From NCBI RefSeq assembly GCF_013131805.1, contig NZ_JABJRC010000007.1, forward strand, positions 310,001-374,000: a stretch of DNA of 64,000 nucleotides, given 5' to 3'. The position numbers and the translations under genes were made by a program. Shown here in pieces: positions 1-8,990 of the stretch. The notes beneath the pieces were generated by a model, which saw only the letters and a list, made by a program, of their open reading frames with translations, searched no databases and was not told where the DNA came from. The first letter of the stretch is position 1; each line of letters starts with the position of its first letter. The stretch comes from Kribbella sandramycini (GTDB lineage Bacteria; Actinomycetota; Actinomycetes; Propionibacteriales; Kribbellaceae).

Positions 1-1243
1 GCTCATGCGGATAGCGATCGGCCCAGGACCGCGGCAACTCGACGCTCTCCAGCAGGTCGCCGACCCGGGCCCGCAGCGCAGCGCCCCGGACGCCGCGGTG
101 GACGGCCAGCGGCTCACCGATCGAGCGCCCGATCGCGGCCCGCGGATTGAGCGAGCCGGCCGGATTCTGGAACACCACCCCGATCCCCGAGCGGATCCGG
201 CGCAGCGCGGCCGGACGCGCGCCGGTCAGCGACTCCCCACCGACGCGGATCTCGCCCGCGGTGATCGGCGCCAGCCCGAGCACCGCCTTGGCGATCGTCG
301 ACTTCCCCGACCCCGACTCCCCGACCAGCCCGGTGATCTCCCCCGGGTCGAGCCGCAGACTGACGCCGTCCACCGCACGGCCGGTCCGCCGGTAGTCGAC
401 CGTCAGCTCCTCGATCGACAACACCGGTACGACGTCGCCCACGGCCCCGGTCTGATCCCGGGCGCCGCCGCGCGGGATCGCCGCCAACAGCTCCCGCGTG
501 TACGCCGTCTGCGGTCGCTCGAACAGCTCCGCGACCGGGGCCGTCTCGACCACAGCCCCGTCCCGCAGCACGACGACCCGATCGGCGACGTCCGCGACCA
601 CGCCCAGGTCGTGGGTGATGAGCAGGATCGCGCCGGAGATCTCGGCCCGCACAGCGAGCAGGACGCCGAGGATCTCCTGCTGCACGGTGACGTCCAGCGC
701 CGTGGTCGGCTCGTCCGCGATCAGCAACTCCGGATCACCCGCGACCGCGAGCGCGATCATCACCCGCTGACACTGACCACCGGACAGCTGATGCGGATAC
801 GACCGGAACCGGTCCGCGGGGATCTCGACCAGCTCCAGCAGCTCGACCGCCCGCGCCCGGGCCGCGGGCCGCGACAACCCCGGCCGATAGGCCCGGATCG
901 TCTCGACCAGCTGCGACCCGATCGTGAACACCGGGTCGAGCGCGCCGACCGGATCCTGGAAGACCATCGCGATCCGCCGCCCGCGCAACGCCGTCAGCTC
1001 ACGCCGGTTCATCGACACCACATCCGCGCCGCCGAACGCGATCCGGCCGGACACGGTCGCGTTCGCCGGCAGCAGCCCAACCGCCGCCAACGCGGTCACG
1101 CTCTTCCCGGATCCCGACTCCCCGACCAGCGCAAGCACCTCGCCGGGCCGGACGCCGAGACTGACCCGATCGACCGCACGCACCGTCGTCCCCCCGACAG
1201 CGAAGTCCACCGTCAGGTCGCTGAAGCTCAGGACATCGGTCAC
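1..1243 (-). CDS. Fused dual-ATPase subunit of an oligopeptide ABC transporter (DppD-DppF type), 3' end cut by the window edge
   Basis: This cytoplasmic subunit powers peptide import by hydrolysing ATP. About 414 residues are visible and two ATPase domains lie in one chain. The first has Walker A GESGSGKS at residues 41-48, the signature LSGGQCQR near residue 153, Walker B ending LLIADEP and a switch histidine in THDLG. After a linker a second domain starts with another GESGSGKS and is cut just before its signature. Such fused DppD-DppF subunits are a known alternative to two separate ATPases. The GTG start overlaps the upstream hydrolase stop by four bases (GTGA), so it is the last visible gene of a six-gene operon. 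The cysteine inside the signature is uncommon. Substrate is inferred from the operon only. Confidence 0.93.
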   Translation of the reverse strand, partial: MTDVLSFSDLTVDFAVGGTTVRAVDRVSLGVRPGEVLALVGESGSGKSVTALAAVGLLPANATVSGRIAFGGADVVSMNRRELTALRGRRIAMVFQDPVGALDPVFTIGSQLVETIRAYRPGLSRPAARARAVELLELVEIPADRFRSYPHQLSGGQCQRVMIALAVAGDPELLIADEPTTALDVTVQQEILGVLLAVRAEISGAILLITHDLGVVADVADRVVVLRDGAVVETAPVAELFERPQTAYTRELLAAIPRGGARDQTGAVGDVVPVLSIEELTVDYRRTGRAVDGVSLRLDPGEITGLVGESGSGKSTIAKAVLGLAPITAGEIRVGGESLTGARPAALRRIRSGIGVVFQNPAGSLNPRAAIGRSIGEPLAVHRGVRGAALRARVGDLLESVELPRSWADRYPHE

Positions 1244-2688
1244 ACCTCAGGCCTCCCCAGCACGGCCTGCTCGATGTGCTCGGTCCGCCGCGCCCGGAAC
1301 ACGTCGATCGGCCAGCGCGAGCTCCCGCCGTACCGAACCACGGCCGGCCGGCCGTCGGCGTCCCACGTGTACTCGACCCGCTCGCCCACCGAGCCGAACC
1401 CGGAGGTGGGCAGCACGCGCAGCGTGTTCGCGTCCACCACCTCGAGCTCCTCGTATCCGTCCAGCGGGCTCGGGTACGCCGGGTACAGCGCGACCAGCCG
1501 GCCGCCGAGCAGCGCGATCTCCATCACCGCGGTCAGGTTCGCGAAGCGGCCGCAGAACCGCCGTACGTCGACGCCGTCCGGCACCTTGGTCCGCACCGGC
1601 GGCTTGGCGGCGAGCTCCAGCAGCCGCATCACTCCGGTCGCGAGCGCGACCGCCGGGCCGGCGATGCAGTTGGTCAGCACCGAGACCGCCAGCTTGTCGA
1701 CCGGATCGATGAAGGTGCGTGTGGTGTGGCCCGGGTACCCGCCGCTGTGCCCGACCAGCCGCCGCTCGCCGATCTTGACGATCTCCATGCCGAGCCCGTA
1801 GCGCTCGATCTCGTTGCCGAAGGCGATCACCAGGCTCTCGTCGCGCTGCATCAGCCGCTTGCTCGCATCCGTGAGCAGCTTCTCGGCCCCGAAGAACTGG
1901 GCCGCGCCGAAGGCGGTCAGATCCTCGGCGGTCGAGTAGACGCCGGTCGCCGGCGCCATCGCCCGGGTGTCGGCATGCGGGATCACCTCGCGCCGGTCGT
2001 CGCCGGCGAGCAGGCCGGTGTGACCGCCGGCGTACTGGTCGGCGCGGCGCGGGTCCCACTCGGCGCCGGTGTTGCGCAGGCCGAGCCGGTCGACGATGTT
2101 GACCGCCAGGTAATCGCCGTACGACGAGCCGCCGGCCGCCTCGATGACGAGACCGAGCAACGAATAGCCGACGTTGGAGTACTTGAAGTGCTCGTTCGGC
2201 TCGAAGACGCGGCCGTGCGACCGGCAGAGCCCGATCAGCTCCTCGCGGCCGAGGAACGGATCCATCAGCTGCCAGTAGTCCTTGTCGATCCCGTCGCGGA
2301 TGACGCCGGCCTGGTGGCCGAGCAACTCGCGGACGGTGGCCGCCGCCAGCGCGCTGCCGGCCAGCTCGGGCACGTAGGTCTGGACCGGGTCGTCGAGCCG
2401 GAGCTTGCCCTGTTCGACGAGCTGCAGGACGGCGGTCCCGGTGAACATCTTGCTGTGTGAGGCGACGCGGAAGAGGTGGTCGGTCCGGAGCGGGATGCCG
2501 GCCGGCTCGTCGCTGAAGCCGAGGGCGGTGGACAGGACGAGCTCGTCACCGACCCGGATTGCGGCCTGCACACCGGGCGTCCGCGCGTAACGCTGCTGGA
2601 AATCGAGCCAGCTCTCCACTGCCGGGGCGGCTTCCTGGGCGGTGCTGAGGTCGAACAAGGCGGTGTCCGTTCTGTCGTCGGTGGTCAT
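1240..2688 (-). CDS. Serine hydrolase of the beta-lactamase/D-aminopeptidase (class C) fold
   Basis: The 482-residue protein has the three penicillin-recognising motifs: SHSK (SxxK, nucleophile serine) near residue 78, YSN near residue 170, and HSGG near residue 315 in place of KTG. HxG is typical of the esterase/D-aminopeptidase branch rather than of true beta-lactamases. The last 150 residues fit the extra C-terminal beta domain of D-aminopeptidases. No signal peptide is visible, so it should act inside the cell. Its ATG directly follows the stop of the DppC-type permease, and the ATPase gene overlaps its end. The context suggests that it trims imported peptides, possibly ones with D-residues or modified ends. 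That role is inference. Confidence 0.85.
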   Translation of the reverse strand: MTTDDRTDTALFDLSTAQEAAPAVESWLDFQQRYARTPGVQAAIRVGDELVLSTALGFSDEPAGIPLRTDHLFRVASHSKMFTGTAVLQLVEQGKLRLDDPVQTYVPELAGSALAAATVRELLGHQAGVIRDGIDKDYWQLMDPFLGREELIGLCRSHGRVFEPNEHFKYSNVGYSLLGLVIEAAGGSSYGDYLAVNIVDRLGLRNTGAEWDPRRADQYAGGHTGLLAGDDRREVIPHADTRAMAPATGVYSTAEDLTAFGAAQFFGAEKLLTDASKRLMQRDESLVIAFGNEIERYGLGMEIVKIGERRLVGHSGGYPGHTTRTFIDPVDKLAVSVLTNCIAGPAVALATGVMRLLELAAKPPVRTKVPDGVDVRRFCGRFANLTAVMEIALLGGRLVALYPAYPSPLDGYEELEVVDANTLRVLPTSGFGSVGERVEYTWDADGRPAVVRYGGSSRWPIDVFRARRTEHIEQAVLGRPEV

Positions 2689-3528
2689 TCAGGAGCGTTC
2701 TTTCGGGTTCACCGCGTCCCGGAGGACGTCGCCGAGAGTGATCAGACTCAGGACGGTAATCGCGAGGAAGACTCCCGGATAGACCAGCGTGTGCGGTGCC
2801 TGCTGAAAACGCGACTGGGCCGTGGCGAGTTGCAGTCCCCACGAGACGGACGGCGTCCGCAGACCGAGACCGAGGAAGGTCAGGGTGGACTCGGCAACAA
2901 TCACGCCGCCCACGGTGAGGGTGGCCAGCGCCAGTACCGGACCGATGGCATTCGGTAACACATGGTGAGCAAGGATGCGGCGAATCGGGAACCCCATCGC
3001 CCGCGCGGCCTGCACGTACTCCGCGTCCCGGCTCGCGCGGACCATCGTCCGGACCATCCTGGCCAGCACCGGCCAGGAGAACACCGCGAGGACCAGTGCG
3101 ACCGCGAGCACGCTTTGCCGGCCGAGGCTGTTCAGGACGACGATCGCCCCGAGCAGGAACGGGAACGCGAGGAAGACGTCGGTCAGCCGGCCGAGCACCG
3201 AATCCACCCAGCCGCCCGCGTAGCCGGCCAGCGTCCCGACCACGACGGCGATGCCGAGTGCGATCAGCGTGCTGAGCAGCCCGATCGAGAGCGACGCCCG
3301 GGCGCCGTACACGACGTTCGCGTAGACGTCGCAGCCCTGCAGATCCTGGCCGAACGGATGCCCGGACGACGGCGGTCGCGCGCTCGCGGACAGGTCGCAG
3401 GCCCGTGGATCGACACTGCTGAACAGCCCGGGGAACGCCGCGAGCAGCACGAGCACCGCCAGCACCGCGACCGGCAGCCAGAACAGCGCCCGCCGCCGGA
3501 CCGTCGGCCAGACGCCGCGCTCAGTCAT
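2689..3528 (-). CDS. Oligopeptide ABC transporter permease, DppC/OppC type
   Basis: This 279-residue inner-membrane subunit has one N-terminal membrane segment, an extracytoplasmic loop with PFGQDLQG (close to the family motif HxxGTDxxG), and about five further segments. The EAA loop is recognisable as the stretch around AARAMGFPIRRILAHHVLPN, which docks to the ATPase. The ending NPKERS is typical of DppC. Its start overlaps the upstream DppB-type permease by eight bases, giving tight translational coupling. Peptide specificity cannot be read from the sequence. Confidence 0.93.
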   Translation of the reverse strand: MTERGVWPTVRRRALFWLPVAVLAVLVLLAAFPGLFSSVDPRACDLSASARPPSSGHPFGQDLQGCDVYANVVYGARASLSIGLLSTLIALGIAVVVGTLAGYAGGWVDSVLGRLTDVFLAFPFLLGAIVVLNSLGRQSVLAVALVLAVFSWPVLARMVRTMVRASRDAEYVQAARAMGFPIRRILAHHVLPNAIGPVLALATLTVGGVIVAESTLTFLGLGLRTPSVSWGLQLATAQSRFQQAPHTLVYPGVFLAITVLSLITLGDVLRDAVNPKERS

Positions 3529-4447
3529 GGCGGATCCGGGGGTCGAGCAACGAGTTGAGCAGGTCGACGAGCGCGCTGCTGAGCAGGAACACGATGATCA
3601 GCGCGGTCGCGATCCCCACCACCGTCGGCCCTTCGTGGCTGCGGATCGACTGGAACAACAACTGCCCGACTCCCGGCAGGTTGAAGATCCCTTCGGTGAC
3701 GACCGCGCCGCCGAGCAGGAAGCCGAGGTCGACCGCGAGGAAGGTCAGCACCGGGATCGACGAGTTCCGCAGGACGTGGATGCCGATCACCCGCCGCCGG
3801 CTCAAACCGCGGGCCCAGAGCGCGCGGACGTGGTCCGAGCCCATCGTCTCGGCCACGCTCCCCCGGGTCAGCCGGGCCACCGCGGCCAGCCCGTAGACCG
3901 CGAGAGTCGTTGCGGGCAGCAAGTACGACAGCGGCCAGCCGTCGCTGATCCCCGCGATCGGGAGCAGCGCCAGCCGCACCCCGAACACCAGTTGCGCGGT
4001 CGCGGCCAGCACGAAAACGGGGACGGACGCGATCAGGATCGTCAGCACCAGCACGCTCCGGTCGATCCAGGTGTTCTTCCGCAGCCCGGCGAGCAGGCCG
4101 AGCCCGACGCCGACCACCACCTGGATCACCCAGGCCGTCAGCGCCAGCCGGATCGTCACCGGCCAGCGGGTCGCGAGCCGCTCGGCCACCGAGCGGCCGT
4201 GGAAGTCGGTGCCGAGATCGCCGGTCAGCAGCCGGCCGAGATAGCGCAAGTACTGCGACCACAGCGGATCGTTGAGGTGGTACACCGCCCGGATCCGCTC
4301 GGCGACGTCCGGCGCCAACGGCCGGTCGCCGCCGAGACTGGCGATCGGGTCGCCCGGGAGCGCGAAGACCGCCGCGTAGATCGCGAAGGTCACCCCGAGG
4401 AACACCAGCGCCAGCTCGGCCAGCCGCCGCAGCGTGAACCGCAGCAT
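3521..4447 (-). CDS. Oligopeptide ABC transporter permease, DppB/OppB type
   Basis: The 308-residue membrane protein begins MLRFTLRRLAEL, the usual DppB opening, followed by a first membrane helix and the LPGDP motif. About six helices are visible, with the EAA loop around ALWARGLSRRRVIGIHVLRN. I chose the ATG at 4447-4445 because it overlaps the last base of the binding-protein stop (TGATG). The open frame continues upstream only as an out-of-frame shadow of that gene. It partners with the downstream DppC-type permease. Confidence 0.93.
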   Translation of the reverse strand: MLRFTLRRLAELALVFLGVTFAIYAAVFALPGDPIASLGGDRPLAPDVAERIRAVYHLNDPLWSQYLRYLGRLLTGDLGTDFHGRSVAERLATRWPVTIRLALTAWVIQVVVGVGLGLLAGLRKNTWIDRSVLVLTILIASVPVFVLAATAQLVFGVRLALLPIAGISDGWPLSYLLPATTLAVYGLAAVARLTRGSVAETMGSDHVRALWARGLSRRRVIGIHVLRNSSIPVLTFLAVDLGFLLGGAVVTEGIFNLPGVGQLLFQSIRSHEGPTVVGIATALIIVFLLSSALVDLLNSLLDPRIRHD

Positions 4448-6018
4448 CAGCGGACGAGCGTGGTGTTCTCGAGTGTCAGCCCGGCCCCCTCGTCCAGGCT
4501 CGCGATCCGCTCCGAGGTCGCGAAGACGTTCTTCTCGAAGAACATCGGCGGCGCCGGGAACCGCTTCAGGATCGCCTTCTGGACGTCGACGTACCCGGCG
4601 ATCGCGCGTTGCGGATCGACCTGGGCGTCGGCCTTGGCGATCAGCTGCGCGATCGCGGGGTCGTGGTCGGGAACGCAGTTCGAGCAGCCGCCGGTCCTGG
4701 TGTAGATCGCGCGCAGGGTGTTCTGCTGGCTCGCGTAGAGCGCGCCCCAGCGGGCGAAGTACGGGCCGCTCAGCTTGGCTCCGGTGCGCAGCTCGAAGAA
4801 CTCCGGGAAGTCGGCGGTCGGCTTCGCGGTGACGTCCTTGATCCCGAGGTTCTGCCGGAGCTGGTTGGCGTAGGCGTTGAAGAGATCGTCGCGACCGAAC
4901 CCGCCCGGGAAGCGGATCTCCATCGTGCCGCTGAACCCGCCGGCCTCGGCGAGCAGCTTGCGGGCCCGGACCGGGTCGAACGTGCAGAGGTCGCCGCAGA
5001 GGCCCCTCGGCGTCCCGGGCTGAGCCGGCGGCGTCAGCGCGGTGGCCGGCTCCCAGATGCCGTCGAAGATCGCCTTGCTGACGGCCTCCCGATCGATGGC
5101 CAGGGAGATCGCCTGGCGGACCCGGATGTCCTGGTAGCGCTTGTCCCACAGCGGGAGGCCGAGGTAGCTGATCGCCAGGCCCTGGAAGACATGCGCCCGA
5201 TCGCCGAAGTCCTTCTTGACCTGGCCCATCCGGGAGTTCGGCACGTACAGGATGTCGGTGGCGCCGGCCTGGACGTCGGTGTAGGCCGTGTTCATATCGG
5301 TGTAGGGCTTGAAGGTGATCTCGTCGACGGACGGCTGCGGGCCCTGGTACCCGTCGTACCGATCCACCGTCATCGGCTCGGTCTCGCGATACGGCTGCGT
5401 CATCCGGAACGGGCCGTTGCCGATCGGGTTCTTCGCGAACGCGGCCGGATCGGCGTACGCGGCCTCCGGGAGCGGGTAGAAACCGGTCTGCGCCTGGGAC
5501 AGCTGCGCCGGGAACTGGCCGTCGGGGCTCTTCAGCGTGACGGTGAAGGTGAGGTCGTCGACGATCTTCAGGCCGGACAGCTCGGTGGCCGCCGGCTTGC
5601 CGTTGGCCGGGTTGAGCGCGTCGTACCCGGCGATATTGGCCAGCTGCCCGCTGTTCTCCCAGGCGTTGGGGCCGTAGGCAACGGCACTCCAGGCCTTCAC
5701 GTAGCTCTTGGCGGTGACCGGCTCGCCGTTGTGGAACGTCCAGCGCGGCCGCAGCTTGATCGTCCAGCGCACCGCGTCGGTCGACGTCACCGACTCCGCG
5801 TTGCGGAAGGTGATGGCGCCGTCCTTGCCTGCGAAGGTGAGCCCGGAGAACAGCACCATGTCCTGGGCGAACGCGATCGTCTGCCGGCCCGGGTGCAGGG
5901 TGATCGGCTCCTCGACGGCGTACGAGATCGCCTTGCGCGGCTCGTCGGCCGGCTGGTTCGGGGCACAGCTCGACAGGACGAGCAGACAGCTCAGGGCAGC
6001 ACCGAGCGCACGTTTCAT
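4447..6018 (-). CDS. Oligopeptide-binding lipoprotein of an ABC transporter (family 5 solute-binding protein)
   Basis: This 523-residue extracellular lipoprotein captures peptides for the permeases encoded downstream. The start at 6018 gives a clean lipoprotein signal with lipobox LSSC at residues 15-18 and a GGGGAGC ribosome site 6-7 bases upstream; the in-frame start 45 bases earlier has neither. The body shows family 5 landmarks: the early RPRWTFHNGEPVTA block, a GNGPF motif, and a C-terminal region around the IAQLIAKADAQ helix. It follows the MarR gene by 25 bases and is the first transport gene of the operon. Whether it binds normal peptides, muropeptides or another ligand is unknown. 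Confidence 0.92.
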   Translation of the reverse strand: MKRALGAALSCLLVLSSCAPNQPADEPRKAISYAVEEPITLHPGRQTIAFAQDMVLFSGLTFAGKDGAITFRNAESVTSTDAVRWTIKLRPRWTFHNGEPVTAKSYVKAWSAVAYGPNAWENSGQLANIAGYDALNPANGKPAATELSGLKIVDDLTFTVTLKSPDGQFPAQLSQAQTGFYPLPEAAYADPAAFAKNPIGNGPFRMTQPYRETEPMTVDRYDGYQGPQPSVDEITFKPYTDMNTAYTDVQAGATDILYVPNSRMGQVKKDFGDRAHVFQGLAISYLGLPLWDKRYQDIRVRQAISLAIDREAVSKAIFDGIWEPATALTPPAQPGTPRGLCGDLCTFDPVRARKLLAEAGGFSGTMEIRFPGGFGRDDLFNAYANQLRQNLGIKDVTAKPTADFPEFFELRTGAKLSGPYFARWGALYASQQNTLRAIYTRTGGCSNCVPDHDPAIAQLIAKADAQVDPQRAIAGYVDVQKAILKRFPAPPMFFEKNVFATSERIASLDEGAGLTLENTTLVR

Positions 6019-6043
6019 ATCAAGCTCCCCGTGAAAGTTCGGA

Positions 6044-6547
6044 TCAGGTGAAGTCGCCCGCATTCTGTCGTAACGGCTCCAGCACGGACCACAACATCTT
6101 CAACTGGTCGTCGCTGAGGCCGCTGAGCGCGAAGTCGGCGGCGACCAGATCGGCGGTCGCCCGCTCGACCACGGCCCGGCCCTCGGCGGTGATCTCGCAG
6201 AGGACGGCACGGCCGTCGTCCGGGTGCGGGGTACGCAGGACCAGGCCGGCGGCCTCCAGCCGGCGCACGATCGAGGTGACCGATGTCGGGTGCACCTGGA
6301 GGCGCTCGCCCATCTTGCCGAGCGGCAGCGAGCCGCGGCGGGAGAACGTGAGCAGCACCAGGGCCTCGAACCGGGCGAAGGTGAGCTCGTGGTTGCGCAG
6401 GATGTCGTCGAGCTCGCCGATCACGATCTGCTGGGCCCGCATCAGCGACGTGACCGCCCGCATCTGCTCGACCGCGCCCCACCGCCGTCCCCACTGCCGC
6501 GACGCCTCGTCGATCGGATCGAACGGCAACGCTCGTCTCCTCGCCAT
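6044..6547 (-). CDS. MarR-family transcriptional regulator
   Basis: The 167-residue protein has the MarR winged-helix core: helix-turn-helix around MGERLQVHPTSVTSIVRRLE, then the wing with PDDGRAVLCEITAEG, between dimerisation helices. MarR proteins usually repress their own operon until a small ligand binds. It is the promoter-proximal gene of the peptide operon, 25 bases before the binding protein, so it probably controls that operon and perhaps the divergent gene at 6592. The ATG lies seven bases after a TACTCT box and has no Shine-Dalgarno, which fits a leaderless transcript. Confidence 0.92.
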   Translation of the reverse strand: MARRRALPFDPIDEASRQWGRRWGAVEQMRAVTSLMRAQQIVIGELDDILRNHELTFARFEALVLLTFSRRGSLPLGKMGERLQVHPTSVTSIVRRLEAAGLVLRTPHPDDGRAVLCEITAEGRAVVERATADLVAADFALSGLSDDQLKMLWSVLEPLRQNAGDFT

Positions 6548-6554
6548 GAACCGA

Positions 6555-6560
6555 AGAGTA
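6555..6560 (-). promoter_or_regulatory. Candidate -10 box of the MarR/oligopeptide operon
   Basis: The box reads TACTCT on the minus strand and ends seven bases before the MarR ATG, matching the actinobacterial TANNNT pattern for leaderless transcripts. No clear -35 element is visible. Confidence 0.45.
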
Positions 6561-6591
6561 ACTGTCGATGGCGTGTGGGAGGGTGCAGGGC

Positions 6592-7332
6592 ATGGGATTG
6601 GCGCTCGAGTACTACCTGGGACAGGTCGAGATCGAGGCGGCGCGGCTGGCGGAGGTGGCCCGGCTCGGCGGAGCAGCGGCGGTGCCGAGTTGCCCCGGCT
6701 GGACGGTCGAGACCGTCGTCCGGCATGTCGCTCAGGTGTATCTGCACAAGGTCGAGATCCTGCGGCGAGGTGAGCTGCCCGACCCGTGGCCGCCGGCCGA
6801 GCTCGAGGCGCGCGATGCGGCCGAGTTGTACGCCGAGGCGGTCACCGCGATCGTCGAGGCGCTGACTGCGGCCGGCCCGGATCGGCCGGTCTGGACGTTC
6901 AGCCCGGCCGACCGGACGTCCGGGTTCTGGTTCCGGCGGATGGCGATGGAGACGGTCGTGCATCGGGTCGACGCCGAGCTGGCGCATGACGTGCTGACGC
7001 CGCTCGACACCGAGCTCGCGCTCGACGGGATCGACGAGCTGCTCTACCCCAACCTGGCCGGTCCGTGGTGGGAGGAGGGCGACACCGGGTATCCGGTCGA
7101 CGCCACCGTCCGGATCACCGCGGGCGGCCGGTGGTGGACGGTCCGGCTCGATGCGACGAGTGTGGCGGTAGGTCAGGGCGCTGAGGGCGATGCGGCGGCC
7201 GAGGTCTTCGGCGAGCCGAGTGCGGTGTATCTCTGGTTGTGGGGCCGGCTGGGTGACGACGCCGTCCAGTTCGCCGGTGACGCCGAGGTGCTCCGGGGGT
7301 TCCGCGGCCGGCTGGCGGAGAGTACGCAGTAG
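6592..7332 (+). CDS. Mycothiol-dependent maleylpyruvate isomerase-like (DinB-fold) protein
   Basis: The 246-residue protein has an N-terminal DinB-like four-helix domain with SCPGWTVETVVRHVAQV and the metal-binding block METVVHRVDAE near residues 118-128, where glutamate and histidine match the zinc ligands of this family. A smaller C-terminal MDMPI-type domain follows (about residues 150-246). Family members use a zinc-bound thiol, usually mycothiol, for isomerisation or transfer. The substrate here is unknown. I start at ATG 6592, preceded by a GGGAGGG stretch, rather than at 6568, which lies almost on the promoter. It is divergent from the MarR gene with 44 bases between them. Confidence 0.85.
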   Translation: MGLALEYYLGQVEIEAARLAEVARLGGAAAVPSCPGWTVETVVRHVAQVYLHKVEILRRGELPDPWPPAELEARDAAELYAEAVTAIVEALTAAGPDRPVWTFSPADRTSGFWFRRMAMETVVHRVDAELAHDVLTPLDTELALDGIDELLYPNLAGPWWEEGDTGYPVDATVRITAGGRWWTVRLDATSVAVGQGAEGDAAAEVFGEPSAVYLWLWGRLGDDAVQFAGDAEVLRGFRGRLAESTQ

Positions 7333-7371
7333 ATGTCCTGATCGCGGCCGGCCGTTCGTTCCTTACCCGAG

Positions 7372-7386
7372 GGACCACGGTGGTCC
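7372..7386. promoter_or_regulatory. Perfect 7-1-7 palindrome before the YCII/ECF operon
   Basis: GGACCAC, one central G, then GTGGTCC lies 20 bases before the YCII ATG and just before its ribosome site. It could be an operator for the YCII-sigma operon or a short terminator for the gene ending at 7332. The position, the lack of a T-run and the perfect symmetry favour an operator slightly. Confidence 0.35.
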
Positions 7387-7405
7387 TGACGAGAGGAGTC
7401 GCGCC

Positions 7406-7753
7406 ATGGCGCAGTACCTGGCACTCACCTACACCCCCGATGTGGACTGGTGGGCCCCGGAGCACGCTGACGAGTTGGCGGAGTACCGGCGGTTCGGCGT
7501 CGAGTTCGCCGGGCAGGTCACGGCCAGTGCCGTCCTGCATCCGACGCCGACCGCGACTGTCGTCCGGGTCGAGGGCGCGCGCGGCGGCCAGGTCGTCACC
7601 ACCGACGGCCCGTACGCCGAGACCAAGGAGGCCCTGACCGGGTATTACCTGATCGAGGCGGACGATCTGGAGGCGGCGGTGGCGATCGCCGCGCAGATCC
7701 CGGCCGCCTGGAACGGCGCCGTCGAGGTCCGGCCGGTCATCGTCGCGAAGTAA
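7406..7753 (+). CDS. YCII/DGPF-domain protein
   Basis: The 115-residue protein has the ferredoxin-like YCII fold with the diagnostic DGPYAETKEALTGYYLIEA block, from which the DGPF family is named. A GAGAGGAG ribosome site sits seven bases before the ATG. Its stop overlaps the ATG of the sigma factor (TAATG), so the two are translationally coupled. DGPF genes are the standard partners of ECF42 sigma factors and are thought to be their targets or partners. The biochemical function is not established. Confidence 0.93.
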   Translation: MAQYLALTYTPDVDWWAPEHADELAEYRRFGVEFAGQVTASAVLHPTPTATVVRVEGARGGQVVTTDGPYAETKEALTGYYLIEADDLEAAVAIAAQIPAAWNGAVEVRPVIVAK

Positions 7754-8979
7754 TGCACTTCGACGCGGTCGCCGAAACGATCCGGATCGAGGGCACGCGG
7801 ATTCTCGCGACCTTGATCCGGACGGTCGGCGACGTGCAGATCGCGGAGGACGCCGTCCAGGAGGCGTCCCTGGCGGCGTTGCGGGCCTGGCCGGAGAGCG
7901 GCGTACCGGCCGAGCCGCGGGCTTGGCTGACCGTCACCGCGCGGCGGAAGGCGATCGACATCCTGCGGCGCGAGCGGGCGCGGGTCGACAAGGAGCGGCA
8001 GGGCAGCGAGCTGCTCAACTTGGGCAGCGCGGTGGTCGAGCCTGACCATGTCGTTCAGGACGACCTGCTCCGGCTGATCTTCACCTGCTGCCATCCGACA
8101 CTCGCCCCGGCGACTCGCGTCGCCCTCGCGCTCCGGACGCTCTGCGGATTGTCGCCTGCCTCGATCGGGGCAGTCATGCTCACCTCCGAGGCCGCCACGG
8201 CCAAGCGGCTGACGCGGGCCCGGGCCAAGATCGCGGCCGCTCGGATCCCCTACCGCGTCCCCGCCGAGGCCGAGCTGGCCGACCGGCTGCCCGCGGTCTG
8301 CGCCGTCGTCCACACGCTCTACACGGCCGGGCACGCCCCGGCCGACGGGGAGTCGGCGTACGACCTGGATCTCTGCACCGAGGCCATCCGCCTGGCCGAG
8401 CTGCTGCACGCCCTGCTCCCCACCCAGCCCATGCCGGCCGCCGTCCTCTCCCTGCTACTCCTGACCGAGGCGCGCCGTCCCGCTCGCCTGGACGCCGCCG
8501 GCGACCTGGTCACCCTCGACCACCAGGACCGCTCCCGCTGGGACGCCGCCGCCATCACCCGCGGCATCACCCTCCTGAACGACTCCCTCACCCGCTCCAA
8601 CCGCCAAGCCGACCCCTACCAACTCCAAGCCGCCATCGCCGCCGAACACGCCCGCTCCCCCACCTACACCACCACCGACTGGCCAGAAATCCTCCGCCTC
8701 TACACCCTCCTCCTGACCGTCGCCCCCACCCCCGCAGCCACCCTCGCCCACGCTGTAGCCACCGCCGAAGCCCAAGACCCTGCGGCCGCCCTAGCCCTAC
8801 TCCCCCAAACCCCCGACGCCCGCACCCGAACCATCCGCGCCGAACTCCTGGCCCGTCTCAACCGCCACGACGAAGCCATCCAAGAGCTAACCGCCGCCCT
8901 GGCCGAGCCCGCCACAACAGCCGAACGCCGCCACCGCGCCCGCCGCCTAGCCGAATTCAAAGCCCAACGAACCACCTGA
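7753..8979 (+). CDS. ECF sigma factor with long C-terminal extension (ECF42 / SigJ-like type)
   Basis: Of 408 residues, the first 170 hold sigma region 2 (ILATLIRTVGDVQIAEDAVQ, then AWLTVTARRKAIDILRR) and region 4 (around LCGLSPASIGAVMLTSEAATAKRL). The rest is a helical extension typical of ECF42, with AELADRLPAVCAVVHTLY at its start. This group has no classical anti-sigma factor; the extension is thought to control activity. The gene overlaps the DGPF gene by one base, the hallmark arrangement. The 3' third is very C-rich and G-poor on the coding strand (8641-8700 has 32 C and 9 G), unlike the 5' part. Confidence 0.93.
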   Translation: MHFDAVAETIRIEGTRILATLIRTVGDVQIAEDAVQEASLAALRAWPESGVPAEPRAWLTVTARRKAIDILRRERARVDKERQGSELLNLGSAVVEPDHVVQDDLLRLIFTCCHPTLAPATRVALALRTLCGLSPASIGAVMLTSEAATAKRLTRARAKIAAARIPYRVPAEAELADRLPAVCAVVHTLYTAGHAPADGESAYDLDLCTEAIRLAELLHALLPTQPMPAAVLSLLLLTEARRPARLDAAGDLVTLDHQDRSRWDAAAITRGITLLNDSLTRSNRQADPYQLQAAIAAEHARSPTYTTTDWPEILRLYTLLLTVAPTPAATLAHAVATAEAQDPAAALALLPQTPDARTRTIRAELLARLNRHDEAIQELTAALAEPATTAERRHRARRLAEFKAQRTT

Positions 8980-8990
8980 CTTGCAGGGGG

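Noticed and set aside
1240-2688. A true class C beta-lactamase resistance gene
   Set aside because: The third motif is HSGG rather than KTG, there is no export signal, and it is embedded in a peptide transporter operon.
3521-5149. A possible fusion of the binding protein with the DppB-type permease
   Set aside because: The upstream half is out of frame with the binding protein and meaningless. The real permease start overlaps the binding-protein stop at 4447.
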